This document shows, piece after piece, positions 17,401-26,400 of a stretch of DNA of 49,776 nucleotides; position 1 is the stretch's first letter, and each line of letters starts with the position of its first letter. The notes beneath the pieces were generated by a model, which ran no database searches, was not told the DNA's origin, and saw only the letters and a list, made by a program, of their open reading frames with translations. Origin of the DNA: an uncultured Prevotellaceae bacterium. Its GTDB lineage: Bacteria > Bacteroidota > Bacteroidia > Bacteroidales > Muribaculaceae. The stretch is from contig CAMVAP010000021.1 in the NCBI GenBank assembly GCA_947165485.1, positions 1 through 49,776 of the forward strand. Reading direction: 5' to 3'. The position numbers were made by a program, and so were the translations under genes.

Positions 17401-18270
17401 ACCAACGTGATTACCAACTACTACACTGGTGCCTATGGCTACGAGACCGCTAACTGGATTACCAAGGTGAACAGCCTGCGTCTGCGCACCATTTCGTTGA
17501 GCTACAGCCTGCCCAGGGCTTTGCTCGCTAAGACCAAGGTTCTCGACCGCGCCATCATCACTGCAAGCGCTACCAACCTGTTGTTGTTCACCAACTATGA
17601 TGGTGATCCCGAGGTTGCTGCCGCTGGTGCTGGCCGTGGTGGTTCATCATCAGTAGGTTTTGACTACTGTGGTGTTCCTTCAACCCGTCAGTATGCACTC
17701 GGTGTTAACCTGACCTTTGGTGGCGACTATGCTGCTCCTGCCCGTGTCAACAATGTTGAGCTCGACAACCTCAATGGTCAGATCAATGACCTGCGCAGCC
17801 AGCTGGCTAACGCTCAGAACGCCAGCAATGCCCGCATCGCTCAGCTCGAGAACGATCTCGCAGCCGCCAACCGCGCGCTGGCTAACTGCCGCAACGACCT
17901 GAACGCTGCCAAGAACGTGAAACCCACCGTGGTTGACAACAGCAAGCAGTACATGAACGTGCTGGTTCACTTCCCCGTGAACAAGACCGCTGTGGGCACC
18001 GACCAGCGTCCCAACGTTGAGCGTGTAGCCGCCTACCTGAAGAGCCATCCCGAGGCCACCTGCGTCATCAAGGGTTACGCATCGCCCGAGGGCAACCAGG
18101 AGAACAACATCAAGCTCGCTAACGGTCGTGCCGCTAGCGTGAAGGATCTGCTCGTCAATAAGTATGGTATTGCCGCCAACCGTGTCAACGCCGCTGGCCA
18201 GGGCATCAGCAACATGTTCGACGAGCTGAGCTGGAACCGTGTTTCGATTTGCGAGATCATCGTGAAGTAA
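14428..18270 (+). CDS. SusC/RagA TonB-dependent transporter fused to a C-terminal OmpA-like domain (pair 2)
   Basis: 1280 residues from the ATG at 14428; a GTG two codons upstream is less likely because all three susC genes share an ATG-AAA-A(A/G)A start. After the signal peptide (MKKQLALLAALAIAGGVPVG) come the carboxypeptidase-regulatory-like domain (GVIRDAQGEPLIGATIKVKG), plug (EVVVTALGIRKDKKSLGYAV; PLFVVDGVIYDNSS; ISVLKGPAASALYGSRAANG) and barrel ending in YALGVNLTFG. The extension is a coiled coil (about 17758-17928: NDLRSQLANAQNASNARIAQ ..) and an OmpA-like domain (about 17929-18267: MNVLVHFPVNKTAVG; ATCVIKGYASPEGN; LANGRAASVKDLLV; SWNRVSICEIIV). The OmpA-coding DNA is identical to that of susC 3 over 176 bp. 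The barrel C-terminus lies in the periplasm, so the OmpA domain would too. It is the first gene of the operon with susD at 18306. Confidence 0.95.
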   Translation: MKKQLALLAALAIAGGVPVGMTSSQTATGFTAVAQTNKVTGVIRDAQGEPLIGATIKVKGTNRGTATDVDGKYSIVANRGDVLVVSYIGSKPMEVTVAGNALDIDMQANDQVLDEVVVTALGIRKDKKSLGYAVDDLKAEELMRNKSANAINSLSGKIAGVNITQSSGAAGSGAQIILRGGTSGAESRDNQPLFVVDGVIYDNSSAVVGNSAFDGIMNSATTTSNRVMDINPEDIDNISVLKGPAASALYGSRAANGVVLITTKKGKEGRVEVNLSAKYILSQVSNLPKVQKQFGRGYLQDYYDADGNYQGARYGDTHAYNSWGAPLSESGLQWYDNAGDFFQNGGIWDTNLSVSGGNKNGNFYLSGSFYDQTGIVPETGYKKTTFRFNGEQRWSIFTFGANAAYSDARTAKTLTGAALYGSSGTGALYAVYNWPTSENMKHYMNDDGTRYRMFGDEIEPWSEMDNPYWIINKNPMKDNTERFTGNFNVRADITDWWWISYRMGVDSYTTDNSMRIASGGVFKNEWLNGFMSDNTLRFRYLSNNLMTNFNKQFGDFNFNLMLGGSTDYTKTRRDYQKGWDFQIADFYSYNNVPDSNKKFSHSSSRKRMVSAFGEFRMDWRNAIFLTVTGRNDWTSTLPIENRSYFYPSVSGAIAFTELFRESLPDWFSYGKVRGSWAKVGKDTNPYETATTLWPVGEYLGGAIGLGNSWERGNPYIKPEMGNALEFGIELRFIQNRLKFDATWYKNKSVNQILSPRGPQSTAYIFCSINAGTVYNKGLELSLSGTPIQTRDFTWETGINAAGNRGTMDGLPAGMDIMYLTDVQYGSAKAATFSGGDFMAIAGTKWSRVADTEDNRKYNPDMIGKLILDKNGMPQQAESGKIYEVGNREPKFTGGWNNTFTWKNVSFNMLWEFRVGGDVFNGTKYAMSMSGVSELSGDWRNDPLTISGVTGHDEVVGQDANGNDIIATIYDNVSNTWKPGETCTYNGKQMSSTNVITNYYTGAYGYETANWITKVNSLRLRTISLSYSLPRALLAKTKVLDRAIITASATNLLLFTNYDGDPEVAAAGAGRGGSSSVGFDYCGVPSTRQYALGVNLTFGGDYAAPARVNNVELDNLNGQINDLRSQLANAQNASNARIAQLENDLAAANRALANCRNDLNAAKNVKPTVVDNSKQYMNVLVHFPVNKTAVGTDQRPNVERVAAYLKSHPEATCVIKGYASPEGNQENNIKLANGRAASVKDLLVNKYGIAANRVNAAGQGISNMFDELSWNRVSICEIIVK

Positions 18271-18305
18271 TCAAGTGTACCAAACTCATTTAAAATAGAA
18301 ATATT

Positions 18306-20213
18306 ATGAAATTATTCAATAAATTATTATTGTGCGGTTTGGGAGTCGCAGCATTGACGTTGACCTCGTGCAACGACTGGCTGGATGTGAATACCGATCC
18401 CGACAACCCCTCAGATCAGATCGTAAGCTATGATCAGCGTCTGGCGCACCTTGAGTTCTATTCCAATAGCGCTCACCAGTTTGCAGACTGGCGTACCAAC
18501 TTTATCACAGGTGACTGGACCCGCTACTACAATGGCGGAACCTACTGGCACATGTCCTACTGGAATCCTCAGATCGGTGCAGTGACCACGCCATATCAGT
18601 GGTTCTTTGTTGGTGCCTACGCAAACATCGTGGACATGTACAACAAGGCAATGGCCGCTGACGACAAAAAGTTTGCTGGTATCGCCAGAGTGATGAAGGC
18701 CTACGGCTTCATGCTGATGACCGACCTATATGGCGAGATGCCCTATACCGAGGCTGGTGGTATCGAGGCTCTGCCTCACTATGACACGGGCCGCACCATC
18801 TTTATGGGCTGTATCAATGACATCGAGGAGGCTATCACCCTACTCGAGGAGGGCCGCAGCCAGACCGGCAGCGAGTATGCCAACCTGGCAACTGTGGACT
18901 TCTGGAACCAGGGTAATGTTGACAAGTGGATCAAGTTGGCCTACTTCCTGAAAGCCCGCTGGTTGCTCAAGCTCACCAAGAAGGGTGCTGGCAACTACAA
19001 GGATGGCAAGTATGATGCTAACGAGATTCTCGCATGCCTTGACAAGGCCATGCAGAGCAATGCCGACAACACCATCATCTACCACACCGATGACAACGGT
19101 GCTACCCACGACGTGCTGGGTTGGGATGAGCCCGTTGACTACTCGCCTCTGTACTCGGTATGTGGTATGAACGCCGGTTACATGGTGACCAAGATGCTCT
19201 ATGACAACCTGACCAACTTCGGTGGTTATGGTGTCGAGGATCCTCGTGCCGACCATATCATTCCCTGGGCCTACAGTGAGAAGGGAGACAATACTCCCAG
19301 CGAGATTAAATGGATTGGCAACTGGCGTCGTTCGCTGGGTGTTGACATGGCTTCGGGTATCAACCAGGCTGGTGGCCCCCTGCGTGCTGCCTACACCACA
19401 ACGGCTGTCGAGAAGGGCGGCGACGGTAACAAGAAGACCTTCCTGCACTGGTATATCAATGACAATAACCCCGACCGCTGGGGCGACACCGTCTATGTGG
19501 AGTGTACCAGTGAGTCTAAGGGCTATGCTGGCAAGAAGGACCTGCTCTATCGCCGTGGTGGTGCCGATGTTGAGGGCTCCAAGGAGTCTGGTACGTTCTA
19601 CACCCGCGTGAGCTCACCCACCTATGTGGGCACCTATGCCGAGTGTTGCCTGATCCGTGCCGAGGTTCTGTTCAATCAGGGTCAGAAGGCTGCTGCCTTC
19701 GAGGCTTACAAGAAGGGCATCCAGGCTAGCATCGAGCAGATGAATGATAAGCTCAAGGTGTGGGTAGCCGAGGATCCCTCGCTTGCCGACTGCCCGTCGT
19801 TCACCCCGATTGAGGAATCAGCTATCGACAACTTCCTGAACAATGGTATCGGTAATGCTGGTAACATCACCCTGGGCCACATCCTGACCCAGAAGCGCAT
19901 CGCCCTCAACTTCTCGGTAGAGATCTGGAACGACATGCGCCGCTATGACTTCGATCCCGCTTTGTTCTTCGGCTGGCAAATCCCCGCTTATCACGCATTT
20001 GTAGCCGCTGCAACTAAGGGAATTCCAGAGGGTAAGCAGTATCGTCGCTGGCGTCAGTGCTCGCATGAGTACAACTACAATGCCGCCAACCTGCAAGCTA
20101 TCGGTGCCCAGGTTCCTGGCGCTGTGATGACCAAGGACGGTAAGGAGAACCGCTGGAATGAGGATGATGAGGTCTGGACTATCCCCGTATGGTGGGACAG
20201 CGACCAGGAGTAA
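18306..20213 (+). CDS. SusD/RagB-family lipoprotein (pair 2, SusD-like_2 type)
   Basis: 635 residues, starting MKLFNKLLLCGLGVAALTLT then SCNDWLDVN, the classic SusD lipobox and N-terminus. Helical repeats include FAGIARVMKAYGFMLMTDLYGEMPYTEA, characteristic of the SusD-like_2 subgroup. Further on are YLKARWLLKLTKKG-like (YFLKARWLLKLTKK) and TYAECCLIRAEVLFNQG. The C-terminal EIWNDMRRYDFDP corresponds to the 'E.W.D.RR' block, and the protein ends with a trade-mark 'vW..PVWWD'. It binds ligand at the cell surface and pairs with the upstream SusC, 35 nt away. The operon ends in a strong GC hairpin with a T run at 20235-20275. No catabolic enzyme is encoded next to it. Confidence 0.95.
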   Translation: MKLFNKLLLCGLGVAALTLTSCNDWLDVNTDPDNPSDQIVSYDQRLAHLEFYSNSAHQFADWRTNFITGDWTRYYNGGTYWHMSYWNPQIGAVTTPYQWFFVGAYANIVDMYNKAMAADDKKFAGIARVMKAYGFMLMTDLYGEMPYTEAGGIEALPHYDTGRTIFMGCINDIEEAITLLEEGRSQTGSEYANLATVDFWNQGNVDKWIKLAYFLKARWLLKLTKKGAGNYKDGKYDANEILACLDKAMQSNADNTIIYHTDDNGATHDVLGWDEPVDYSPLYSVCGMNAGYMVTKMLYDNLTNFGGYGVEDPRADHIIPWAYSEKGDNTPSEIKWIGNWRRSLGVDMASGINQAGGPLRAAYTTTAVEKGGDGNKKTFLHWYINDNNPDRWGDTVYVECTSESKGYAGKKDLLYRRGGADVEGSKESGTFYTRVSSPTYVGTYAECCLIRAEVLFNQGQKAAAFEAYKKGIQASIEQMNDKLKVWVAEDPSLADCPSFTPIEESAIDNFLNNGIGNAGNITLGHILTQKRIALNFSVEIWNDMRRYDFDPALFFGWQIPAYHAFVAAATKGIPEGKQYRRWRQCSHEYNYNAANLQAIGAQVPGAVMTKDGKENRWNEDDEVWTIPVWWDSDQE

Positions 20214-20234
20214 TCTCCCACTCCATCCAATAAC

Positions 20235-20275
20235 AACGTCCGCCGAGGCTCCCGTGCCCCGGCGGCGTTTTTTTT
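20235..20275 (+). terminator. Intrinsic terminator of susCD operon 2
   Basis: AACGtCCGCCG pairs with CGGCGGcGTT around a short loop, followed by eight or more T. The hairpin core CCGCCGAGG..CCCCGGCGG recurs in the terminator at 30083-30121 after susCD operon 3. Confidence 0.85.
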
Positions 20276-20405
20276 ACTGTATTGAGTGCACTTGAAAAAG
20301 CCCCGCTAATTGATTTTCAAATGGGCTCAATACTGTATTTCAGGTCGTGGAAAATGTTAAAAAAGGTGCCTAATTGATTTTTTTTAGCACTTTTTCCCTG
20401 TTTTT

Positions 20406-20437
20406 TTTGGTGATTACAAGAAAACGCTTTACTTTTG
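20406..20437 (+). promoter_or_regulatory. Promoter of the candidate structured RNA
   Basis: TTTG (20406-20409), a 20-nt spacer and TACTTTTG (20430-20437) fit the Bacteroidetes consensus. No ORF follows for over 300 nt; a structured segment follows instead. Confidence 0.65.
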
Positions 20438-20442
20438 TGTTG

Positions 20443-20615
20443 GAATTAATTGTGATATCGCCACGAGTAATGGTGAAGACAGTTAGTGTAAATTGCAATA
20501 CAGCACCCACTTAAAGTGCCTGGTGCCATGCGTCAAGAAGGGATAATGGGTCCCCGAGGCGTGTGGCTTTGCGACACAAGATACTTCTTGATTATGAGGA
20601 CGATACACATCACCG
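20443..20615 (+). ncRNA. Candidate structured non-coding RNA (or long structured leader)
   Basis: Directly after a consensus promoter lies a non-coding segment with nested pairing. A closing stem is formed by GTGAT-ATCG (20452-20460) with CGAT..ATCAC (20601-20604 and 20609-20613), with a 4-nt bulge. Inside, hairpin GCACC-CACT-taa-AGTG-cct-GGTGC spans 20503-20526. A perfect 7-bp stem CAAGAAG/CTTCTTG (20534-20540 with 20584-20590) encloses a GTGT..ACAC hairpin (20561-20577). The rod-and-branches shape and about 170-nt length would fit a 6S-type or other housekeeping RNA, but I cannot assign it to a family. A separate -7 box (TAACTTTG, 20706-20713) lies downstream for the next gene, so this is more likely an independent transcript than a leader. 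No clear terminator is seen. Confidence 0.5.
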
Positions 20616-20705
20616 CAGTAAATAAAATTTGGATTACAATGATATAGTATTAACCCGAAACGCTTTGATAAAATTGAACTGATAGACCATCTTTATGCAA
20701 CGATA

Positions 20706-20713
20706 TAACTTTG
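20706..20713 (+). promoter_or_regulatory. -7 promoter element for the repeat-protein gene
   Basis: TAACTTTG, about 57 nt upstream of the ATG at 20770. No TTTG at the usual distance upstream, so confidence is moderate. The 20616-20705 stretch between the RNA candidate and this box is AT-rich without recognisable features. Confidence 0.4.
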
Positions 20714-20769
20714 AGTTTTTTGTGTAATACGTTTTACTATTTTATTAACAACTAAATTTTATTTCTATT

Positions 20770-23082
20770 ATGAAGAAATTTTTATTTACTCTTGCAGCTC
20801 TGTTGATGGCAGGTAGCCTGTGTGCACAGGAGGACTACTTCTACGTCGAGGACTTCGAGGTATCTCAGGAGCTTCTCCAGCAGCCGACCGGAAAGGCTCG
20901 CCGCATGACTGTAAACGTGTATGCTCACTTTGACTACATGGTGAGCTCATGGCAGGTTAACATGTATCTTCCCGAGGGCGTAGCTATCAAGAACGCCGAG
21001 GCCCTTGAGGGCATGACCATTCATGGTATGGACGCCGTTGGTAATCCCAAGGACTACGCAGTAGCTCTGGCCAGCAACTTCGACACTCAGCGTTTCATTG
21101 GCGCAAGCATGGAGGCTGGTTACTACTATCCCGAGGGCTCTGATCCCGACGAGGACGACCCCGTTACCATTGGTGCCAACAAGTGGCTGCCTGGTGATTA
21201 TCTGATGTTCAGCATGACCCTTCAGTTTGACCAGGATTTCCAGGGCGGCGAGCTGACGATTGAGTCGATGCTGGCCTGTGGTCAGGACCCCCGTCCCGGC
21301 ACCTGCCCCAAGGGTGAGACCAACACCCGCGTGACCAACATCACCGTTGAGGGTGGCCAGGTTGTTCCCCAGGATCTGACTGGTGAGATCGTAGTTAGCG
21401 AGCCCACCGAGGATGGTATCGTTACCGTTGCCTACACTGGCGAGGAGAACGTGACCATCAAGGTGAATGGTGAGGAGTACAATGGCGAGAACATCCAGCT
21501 GGTAGAGGGTGAGAACACTCTCGTTGTTACCGTTGAGGCCGAGGGCTACAACACCAAGGAAGAGACCTTCGTTGTAACCTGGACCGCTCCCGTTCCCCAG
21601 CCCCAGTACTTGACTGGTGAGATCTTGATTGGCGATGCTGATGAGAATGGTTATGTAACCATTGCCTACACTGGCGAAGAGGACGTTACCATCAAGGTTA
21701 TGGTTGATGGCATCTATGTTCCCATGACCGATGGCAAGATCTTCCTGGGTGCTTATGGCGAGGCTGAGGTTACCGTTGAGGTTACTGCCGAGGGTTATGA
21801 GCCCATGACCGCAACCAAGACCGTTAACTGGGAAGAGCCCGTTCTGGAGAACCTCACTGGTGAGATCGTAGTTAGCGAGCCCGATGAGAATGGCGTCGTT
21901 ACCGTTACCTACACTGGCGAAGAGGAAGTTACCGTTACCGTTACCGTTAATGGTGAGCCCGTTGATGGCGACATCGTTCTGACTGAGGGCGAGAACACCA
22001 TCGTTGTTACCGTTGAGGCTGCTGGCTACAACACCATGGAGCAGACCTTCGTTGTAACCTGGACCGCTCCCGTGGTTCTGGAGGACCTCACTGGCGAGAT
22101 CATCGTTAGCGAGCCCAGCGAGGATGGCTTTGTAACCGTTACCTACACTGGTGACGAGGATGTTACCATCTATGTAAATGGTGAGCTCTATGAGGGTGAG
22201 GTACAGCTCAATGACGGTGAGAACACTCTCGTTGTTACCGTTGAGGCTGCTGGCTACAACACCATGGAGCAGACCTTCGTTGTAACCTGGACCGCTCCCC
22301 TGCCTCCCTATCAGACTCCCGCTCCCGAGGTAACCGTTGACGTTCAGGAGACTCAGGTTGTCATCACCGCTACTGGTGAGGGTACCGTTACTCTGTATGT
22401 AAACGGCCAGGCCGTTGAGAACCCCTACATTATCGCACGTACCGATGAGGTTCAGTTCGTAACCGTTTATGCTACCGCACAGCGCGACGCTGACTCTTAC
22501 GCTGGTATCAGCGAGAGCATGTATGTTGAGATCCCCGAGCTCGAGGGTCAGACCGATCCCCACATGCAGGGTTACTGGTTGGTTGCCATTAACGCTAACG
22601 GTGGCTACGAGTGGTATCAGATGGTTGAGGGTTCCAATGGTGACTACACCACTACCCTGGCTCTGGACTACGACAAGTTTGGCTATGTTTACTACGATGC
22701 ACAGACCGCTCCCGTGCGCCACGCTGTTGACTACTTCATCATGATCAATGGTGTACGCTATGGTGCTCCCGAGGCTGAGGTTAACACCGTTCTCGGTACC
22801 GCTCTTGACAATGAGCTGTTTGCCGAGTCTGAGGGTTACTACACCCTGCCCGTAGGTTACAACTACAACATGGGTGTTGCCATTGGCCCCGATGGTGACT
22901 ACTATGTATACGCTGCTCAGGCTAACTTCACCGGTGTTGATGAGCTGAACGCTAACAAGACTGTTGCTGGTGTTCGCTACTTCAACCTCGCTGGTCAGGA
23001 GATGCAGGAGGCTAACGGCATGACCATCGTCGTTACCACCTACACCGACGGTACCACCAGCGCCGTTAAGGTGATGAAGTAA
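20770..23082 (+). CDS. Secreted multi-repeat surface protein with cohesin-like N-terminus and C-terminal sorting-type segment
   Basis: 770 residues with signal peptide MKKFLFTLAALLMAGSLCAQ. Residues ~25-200 resemble a cohesin-like beta-sandwich (TVNVYAHFDYMVSSWQVNMYLPEGV ... FSMTLQF). Four tandem Ig-like repeats follow, beginning at 21376, 21610, 21853 and 22087 (78, 81, 78 and about 71 residues). Each opens LTGEI(V/L/I)(V/I) and, except the second, closes with ETFVVTWTAP-like sequence; repeats 3 and 4 share EAAGYNTMEQTFVVTWTAP. Next come a CHB_HEX-like segment (TPAPEVTVDVQETQVVITAT) and a domain containing GYWLVAINANGGYEWYQMVE. The end, GVRYFNLAGQEMQEANG...AVKVMK, resembles the C-terminal domains of Bacteroidetes surface proteins. 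It is very acidic and codon-biased (GTT-ACC-GTT). The position next to susCD suggests a surface accessory or binding role, which is an inference. Confidence 0.75.
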   Translation: MKKFLFTLAALLMAGSLCAQEDYFYVEDFEVSQELLQQPTGKARRMTVNVYAHFDYMVSSWQVNMYLPEGVAIKNAEALEGMTIHGMDAVGNPKDYAVALASNFDTQRFIGASMEAGYYYPEGSDPDEDDPVTIGANKWLPGDYLMFSMTLQFDQDFQGGELTIESMLACGQDPRPGTCPKGETNTRVTNITVEGGQVVPQDLTGEIVVSEPTEDGIVTVAYTGEENVTIKVNGEEYNGENIQLVEGENTLVVTVEAEGYNTKEETFVVTWTAPVPQPQYLTGEILIGDADENGYVTIAYTGEEDVTIKVMVDGIYVPMTDGKIFLGAYGEAEVTVEVTAEGYEPMTATKTVNWEEPVLENLTGEIVVSEPDENGVVTVTYTGEEEVTVTVTVNGEPVDGDIVLTEGENTIVVTVEAAGYNTMEQTFVVTWTAPVVLEDLTGEIIVSEPSEDGFVTVTYTGDEDVTIYVNGELYEGEVQLNDGENTLVVTVEAAGYNTMEQTFVVTWTAPLPPYQTPAPEVTVDVQETQVVITATGEGTVTLYVNGQAVENPYIIARTDEVQFVTVYATAQRDADSYAGISESMYVEIPELEGQTDPHMQGYWLVAINANGGYEWYQMVEGSNGDYTTTLALDYDKFGYVYYDAQTAPVRHAVDYFIMINGVRYGAPEAEVNTVLGTALDNELFAESEGYYTLPVGYNYNMGVAIGPDGDYYVYAAQANFTGVDELNANKTVAGVRYFNLAGQEMQEANGMTIVVTTYTDGTTSAVKVMK
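21376..22300 (+). repeat. Four tandem ~78-codon repeats inside the surface-protein gene
   Basis: Repeat units start at 21376, 21610, 21853 and 22087. Copies 3 and 4 share long nearly identical DNA around the GAGGCTGCTGGCTACAACAC block, while copy 2 is the most diverged and lacks the terminal FVVTWTAP motif (it ends TKTVNWEEPV). This pattern indicates recent internal duplication or conversion. Confidence 0.85.
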
Positions 23083-23088
23083 GAACGT

Positions 23089-23131
23089 TAGGCTTTAGGC
23101 CTTAGGCTTTAGGTTTTAGGCCTTAGCCTCA
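23089..23131. repeat. 7-bp tandem array (TTTAGGC type) after the repeat-protein gene
   Basis: Directly after the stop codon at 23082 come units ttaggct, ttaggcc, ttaggct, ttaggtt, ttaggcc, ttagcct, period 7. The sense orientation relative to the gene is the same as after lgt and susD 1. Confidence 0.75.
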
Positions 23132-23142
23132 AGTAAATTCTA

Positions 23143-23176
23143 AGAAGGGCGGCCCCTTGCGGGCCGCTCTTTTTTA
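23143..23176 (+). terminator. Intrinsic terminator of the repeat-protein gene
   Basis: GGGCGGCCC-cttgc-GGGCCGCtC with flanking AAGA/TCTT and a T run. The 23177-23316 stretch that follows is AT-rich and shows no gene or repeat that I can identify. Confidence 0.8.
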
Positions 23177-23316
23177 TTGGGGGGAGGTAGTAAAGGTACC
23201 CCTATTCACCGAATCACCTGCCGCTGATCCTCACGTCAGTGCGCATAGATTTTTATTATCAATTATAGAATCATTTAGCGTTTTGGAACCCTGAATGACA
23301 TTTTTTTAGCATAAAA

Positions 23317-23348
23317 TTTGTTTTGTTTAATATTTTTTTGCAATTTTG
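23317..23348 (+). promoter_or_regulatory. Promoter of susC 3
   Basis: TTTG (23317-23320), a 20-nt spacer and CAATTTTG (23341-23348), followed by CC, match the susC 2 promoter closely. The leader to the ATG at 23498 is about 145 nt. Both plus-strand susC genes begin with the same TGCGTATGAAAAAACAA sequence around the start codon. Confidence 0.65.
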
Positions 23349-23497
23349 CCCTTTGAAAGTCATTTTGTTATCATTTGGGCGTTTTTCTCATCATGATGAC
23401 AGATACTAATCCCTTAAAAAACTGGAAACTTGATATATTACAAAGATTTACTATTACCAAATTCATTAACTTCAAATCAATTAAAAGCAATGTGCGT

Positions 23498-26400
23498 ATG
23501 AAAAAACAAGTAGCACTGCTCTGTACACTGGCGATAGCCATGGGTGTCCCTGCTGGACTGGCCCCGAGTCAATACAGCACGGGATTCACGGCTGTGGCCC
23601 AGAGCAACCGAGTAACAGGCGTCGTCAAGGACGCTAACGGAGAGCCGATGATTGGCGTTAATGTGCGGGTAAAGGGCACTAACACGGGAACGACCACCGA
23701 CCTCGATGGCCGCTACTCGATCAAGGCCGACCCCAACCAGACGCTCGTGTTCTCCTTTGTGGGCTATGACGCGATGGAAGTTCCCGCTTCACAAGCCGCC
23801 AACGTTCAGATGGCTGAAGGCGCCAACACCCTGCAGGATGTGGTGGTAACGGCCGAGTTTGGTATGAAACGTGTCGCCCGCACCGTGGGCTCCTCGGTGC
23901 AGAACGTCAAGGCCCAGGACATTATTGAGTCGGGCCGCACCGACTTTATCTCGGCCCTGCAAGGCCGTGTGTCGGGTATGAGTGTCGTTAGTTCGGGTGG
24001 CGCTCCTGGTGCCTCGACGACGGTGGTGCTGCGTAGCGCTACGTCGCTGAGCGGTAACAACCAGCCGTTGTATGTCATCGATGGTATTCCCATGAACAAT
24101 ACCTCGTTCAACCCCACTAGCGGCCTGGCCGTCGAGGATGGTGGTTCGGCAGGCCTGACGCCCCGCTCGACCGACTACTCGTCGCGTGGTAACGACTTCA
24201 ACCCCGAGGACATCGAGTCGATGACCGTCCTCAAGGGTGCTGCTGCCGCCGCTCTGTATGGTAGTGACGCATCTAACGGTGCCATCATCATCACCACCAA
24301 GAAGGGCCGCTCGGGCCGCGCCCGCGTGACCTACAGCAACCAGTTCACCTGGTCCAAGGCCTACGGCTGGCCCGAGATCCAGGACAAGTACATCAATGGT
24401 GCCTACGGCGCTGCCAACTTCTATTACACAAGCCGCTACGGTTCGCTGTATGATGGCTCGATGCCGTTCTATGACAACACGGCTGCCGTGCTGCAGACCG
24501 GTTTCATGCACCGCCACAACCTGTCGATGGAGGCCGGTAACGAAAAGATGTCGGTCCGCGCCAGCGCCTCGTTCTTTGACCAGAATGGTGTCATCAAGAC
24601 CACCGGCCTGACGCGTACCAACCTGTCGCTGGCAGGCCGTGCCGAGTTGACCAAGTGGCTCTCGATGGAAGGCAGCATGCAGTATGTCAACCAGAAGAAC
24701 GACAAGGCGCTGCGTGGTCTGTACGGCCCCGTGCGCTATAGCTATCGCTGGCCCAGTGTCGATGACATGAGCCAGTATCTGGCCGATGACGGTGCCCACA
24801 TGAAGTATCCCGCATACTACACCGACACCGACCTGCTGAACCCGCTGTTTGGCTTGAAGAAGAACCTGATGCACGACCAGACTGACCGCATCATCAGCGC
24901 CTTCTCGCTGAACTTCACGCCCATCACTCACACCTACCTGCGCCTGCAGATGGGTTGGGACGTGAGCACCTCGACCTATGAGACGGGTACCCACCCCTAC
25001 TATGTGGGTGCCAACCAGAGTGTTGACGATAGCAACAACAGCGGAACCTACAACATTACCAAGTATAACACCAACGACCCCACGATTAACGTGCTGGCCG
25101 GTTACAACAACACGTGGAACGACAACAAGTACTCGCTGGGCGTGCAGGTGGGTTACCACCAGCTCGAGAATGGCGTGACCAGCCTGTCGTCCTATGGTTC
25201 CAACTTCAAGGTGATCGACTTCTACAGCATCAACAACTGTACCGAGAGCACCGTCACCAGCAAGAAGCGCTCCACCAAGCGCCGCGTGCAGGCTATCTCG
25301 GGTCAGTTGGAGCTGGGTTACAACAACATGATCTTCTTGACCGGACGATTCCGTAACGACTGGTCCTCGACCCTGCCCAAGGACAACAACCACTACTTCT
25401 ATCCCGCCGGTGAGCTCTCCATCGTGCTCAGCGAGATGGGCTTCATGAAGCACGTCGGCTTTATCAACTACTTGAAGCTGCGTGGCGCTATCGCTCAGGT
25501 GGGTAAGGATGCCCCCGTGCTCTCGATCGATCCTGAGCTCGAACCCACTGGCCTGACTGGCGGCGGTTACAAGTATGGCTACACTGGCCCCAACCGCAGC
25601 CTCAAGCCCGAGATGACGACCTCCTATGAGGCTGGTGTTGAGGCCCGCTTCTGGAACGACCGCATCAATGCCGACTTCACCTGGTTCCGCACCCATTGCG
25701 CCGACCAGATTGTGACCGGTTTCCGCATGAGTTACGCTACCGGCTTTGTGTTGAACAACATGAACGTGGGTACGTTTAACACGTGGGGCTGGGAAGGCCA
25801 TGCCGATGTGGACATTGTGCGCACCAAGGATGTTCGCTGGAACGTGGGTGTCAACTTGTCGCACACCAACAGTGAGGTGGTTTATCTGCCCGAGAACCTG
25901 ACCGAATTCTACAACGCCTACACCTGGAACTCGGGTAACATACGCAACGGTGTGATGAAGGGACACCCCATCAGCACCGTTACCGGTCGTGCCTACGAGC
26001 GCAACAAGGCTGGACAGATCCTGATCGACCCCACCACGGGTCTGCCCCGCACCAGTGCCGTGTGGAGCATCCTGGGTAACCGCGAGCCCAAGCTGCGCTT
26101 TGGTATCACCACTGCCTTGAATGTGAAGAACTGGCGCTTGAGTGCCATGTTCCAGGGCCGCTACCATGCCGATGTTGTCAACGCAACCATGCGCGACATG
26201 CTGGGCACGGGTCTGAACTGGCTCTCGGTTGACATGCGCGAGAAGGGCTTCGTCGTATTTGACGGTGTGCTCTATGACGGCAAGCAGGAGAGTGACAATC
26301 CCACTCCCAACACCATCGCCGTGAATCTGGGTGAGTATGGCTCATACACCTACACTGGTGGTGACGAGGACTGGATCCAGCACAAGATCAACTACATCCG

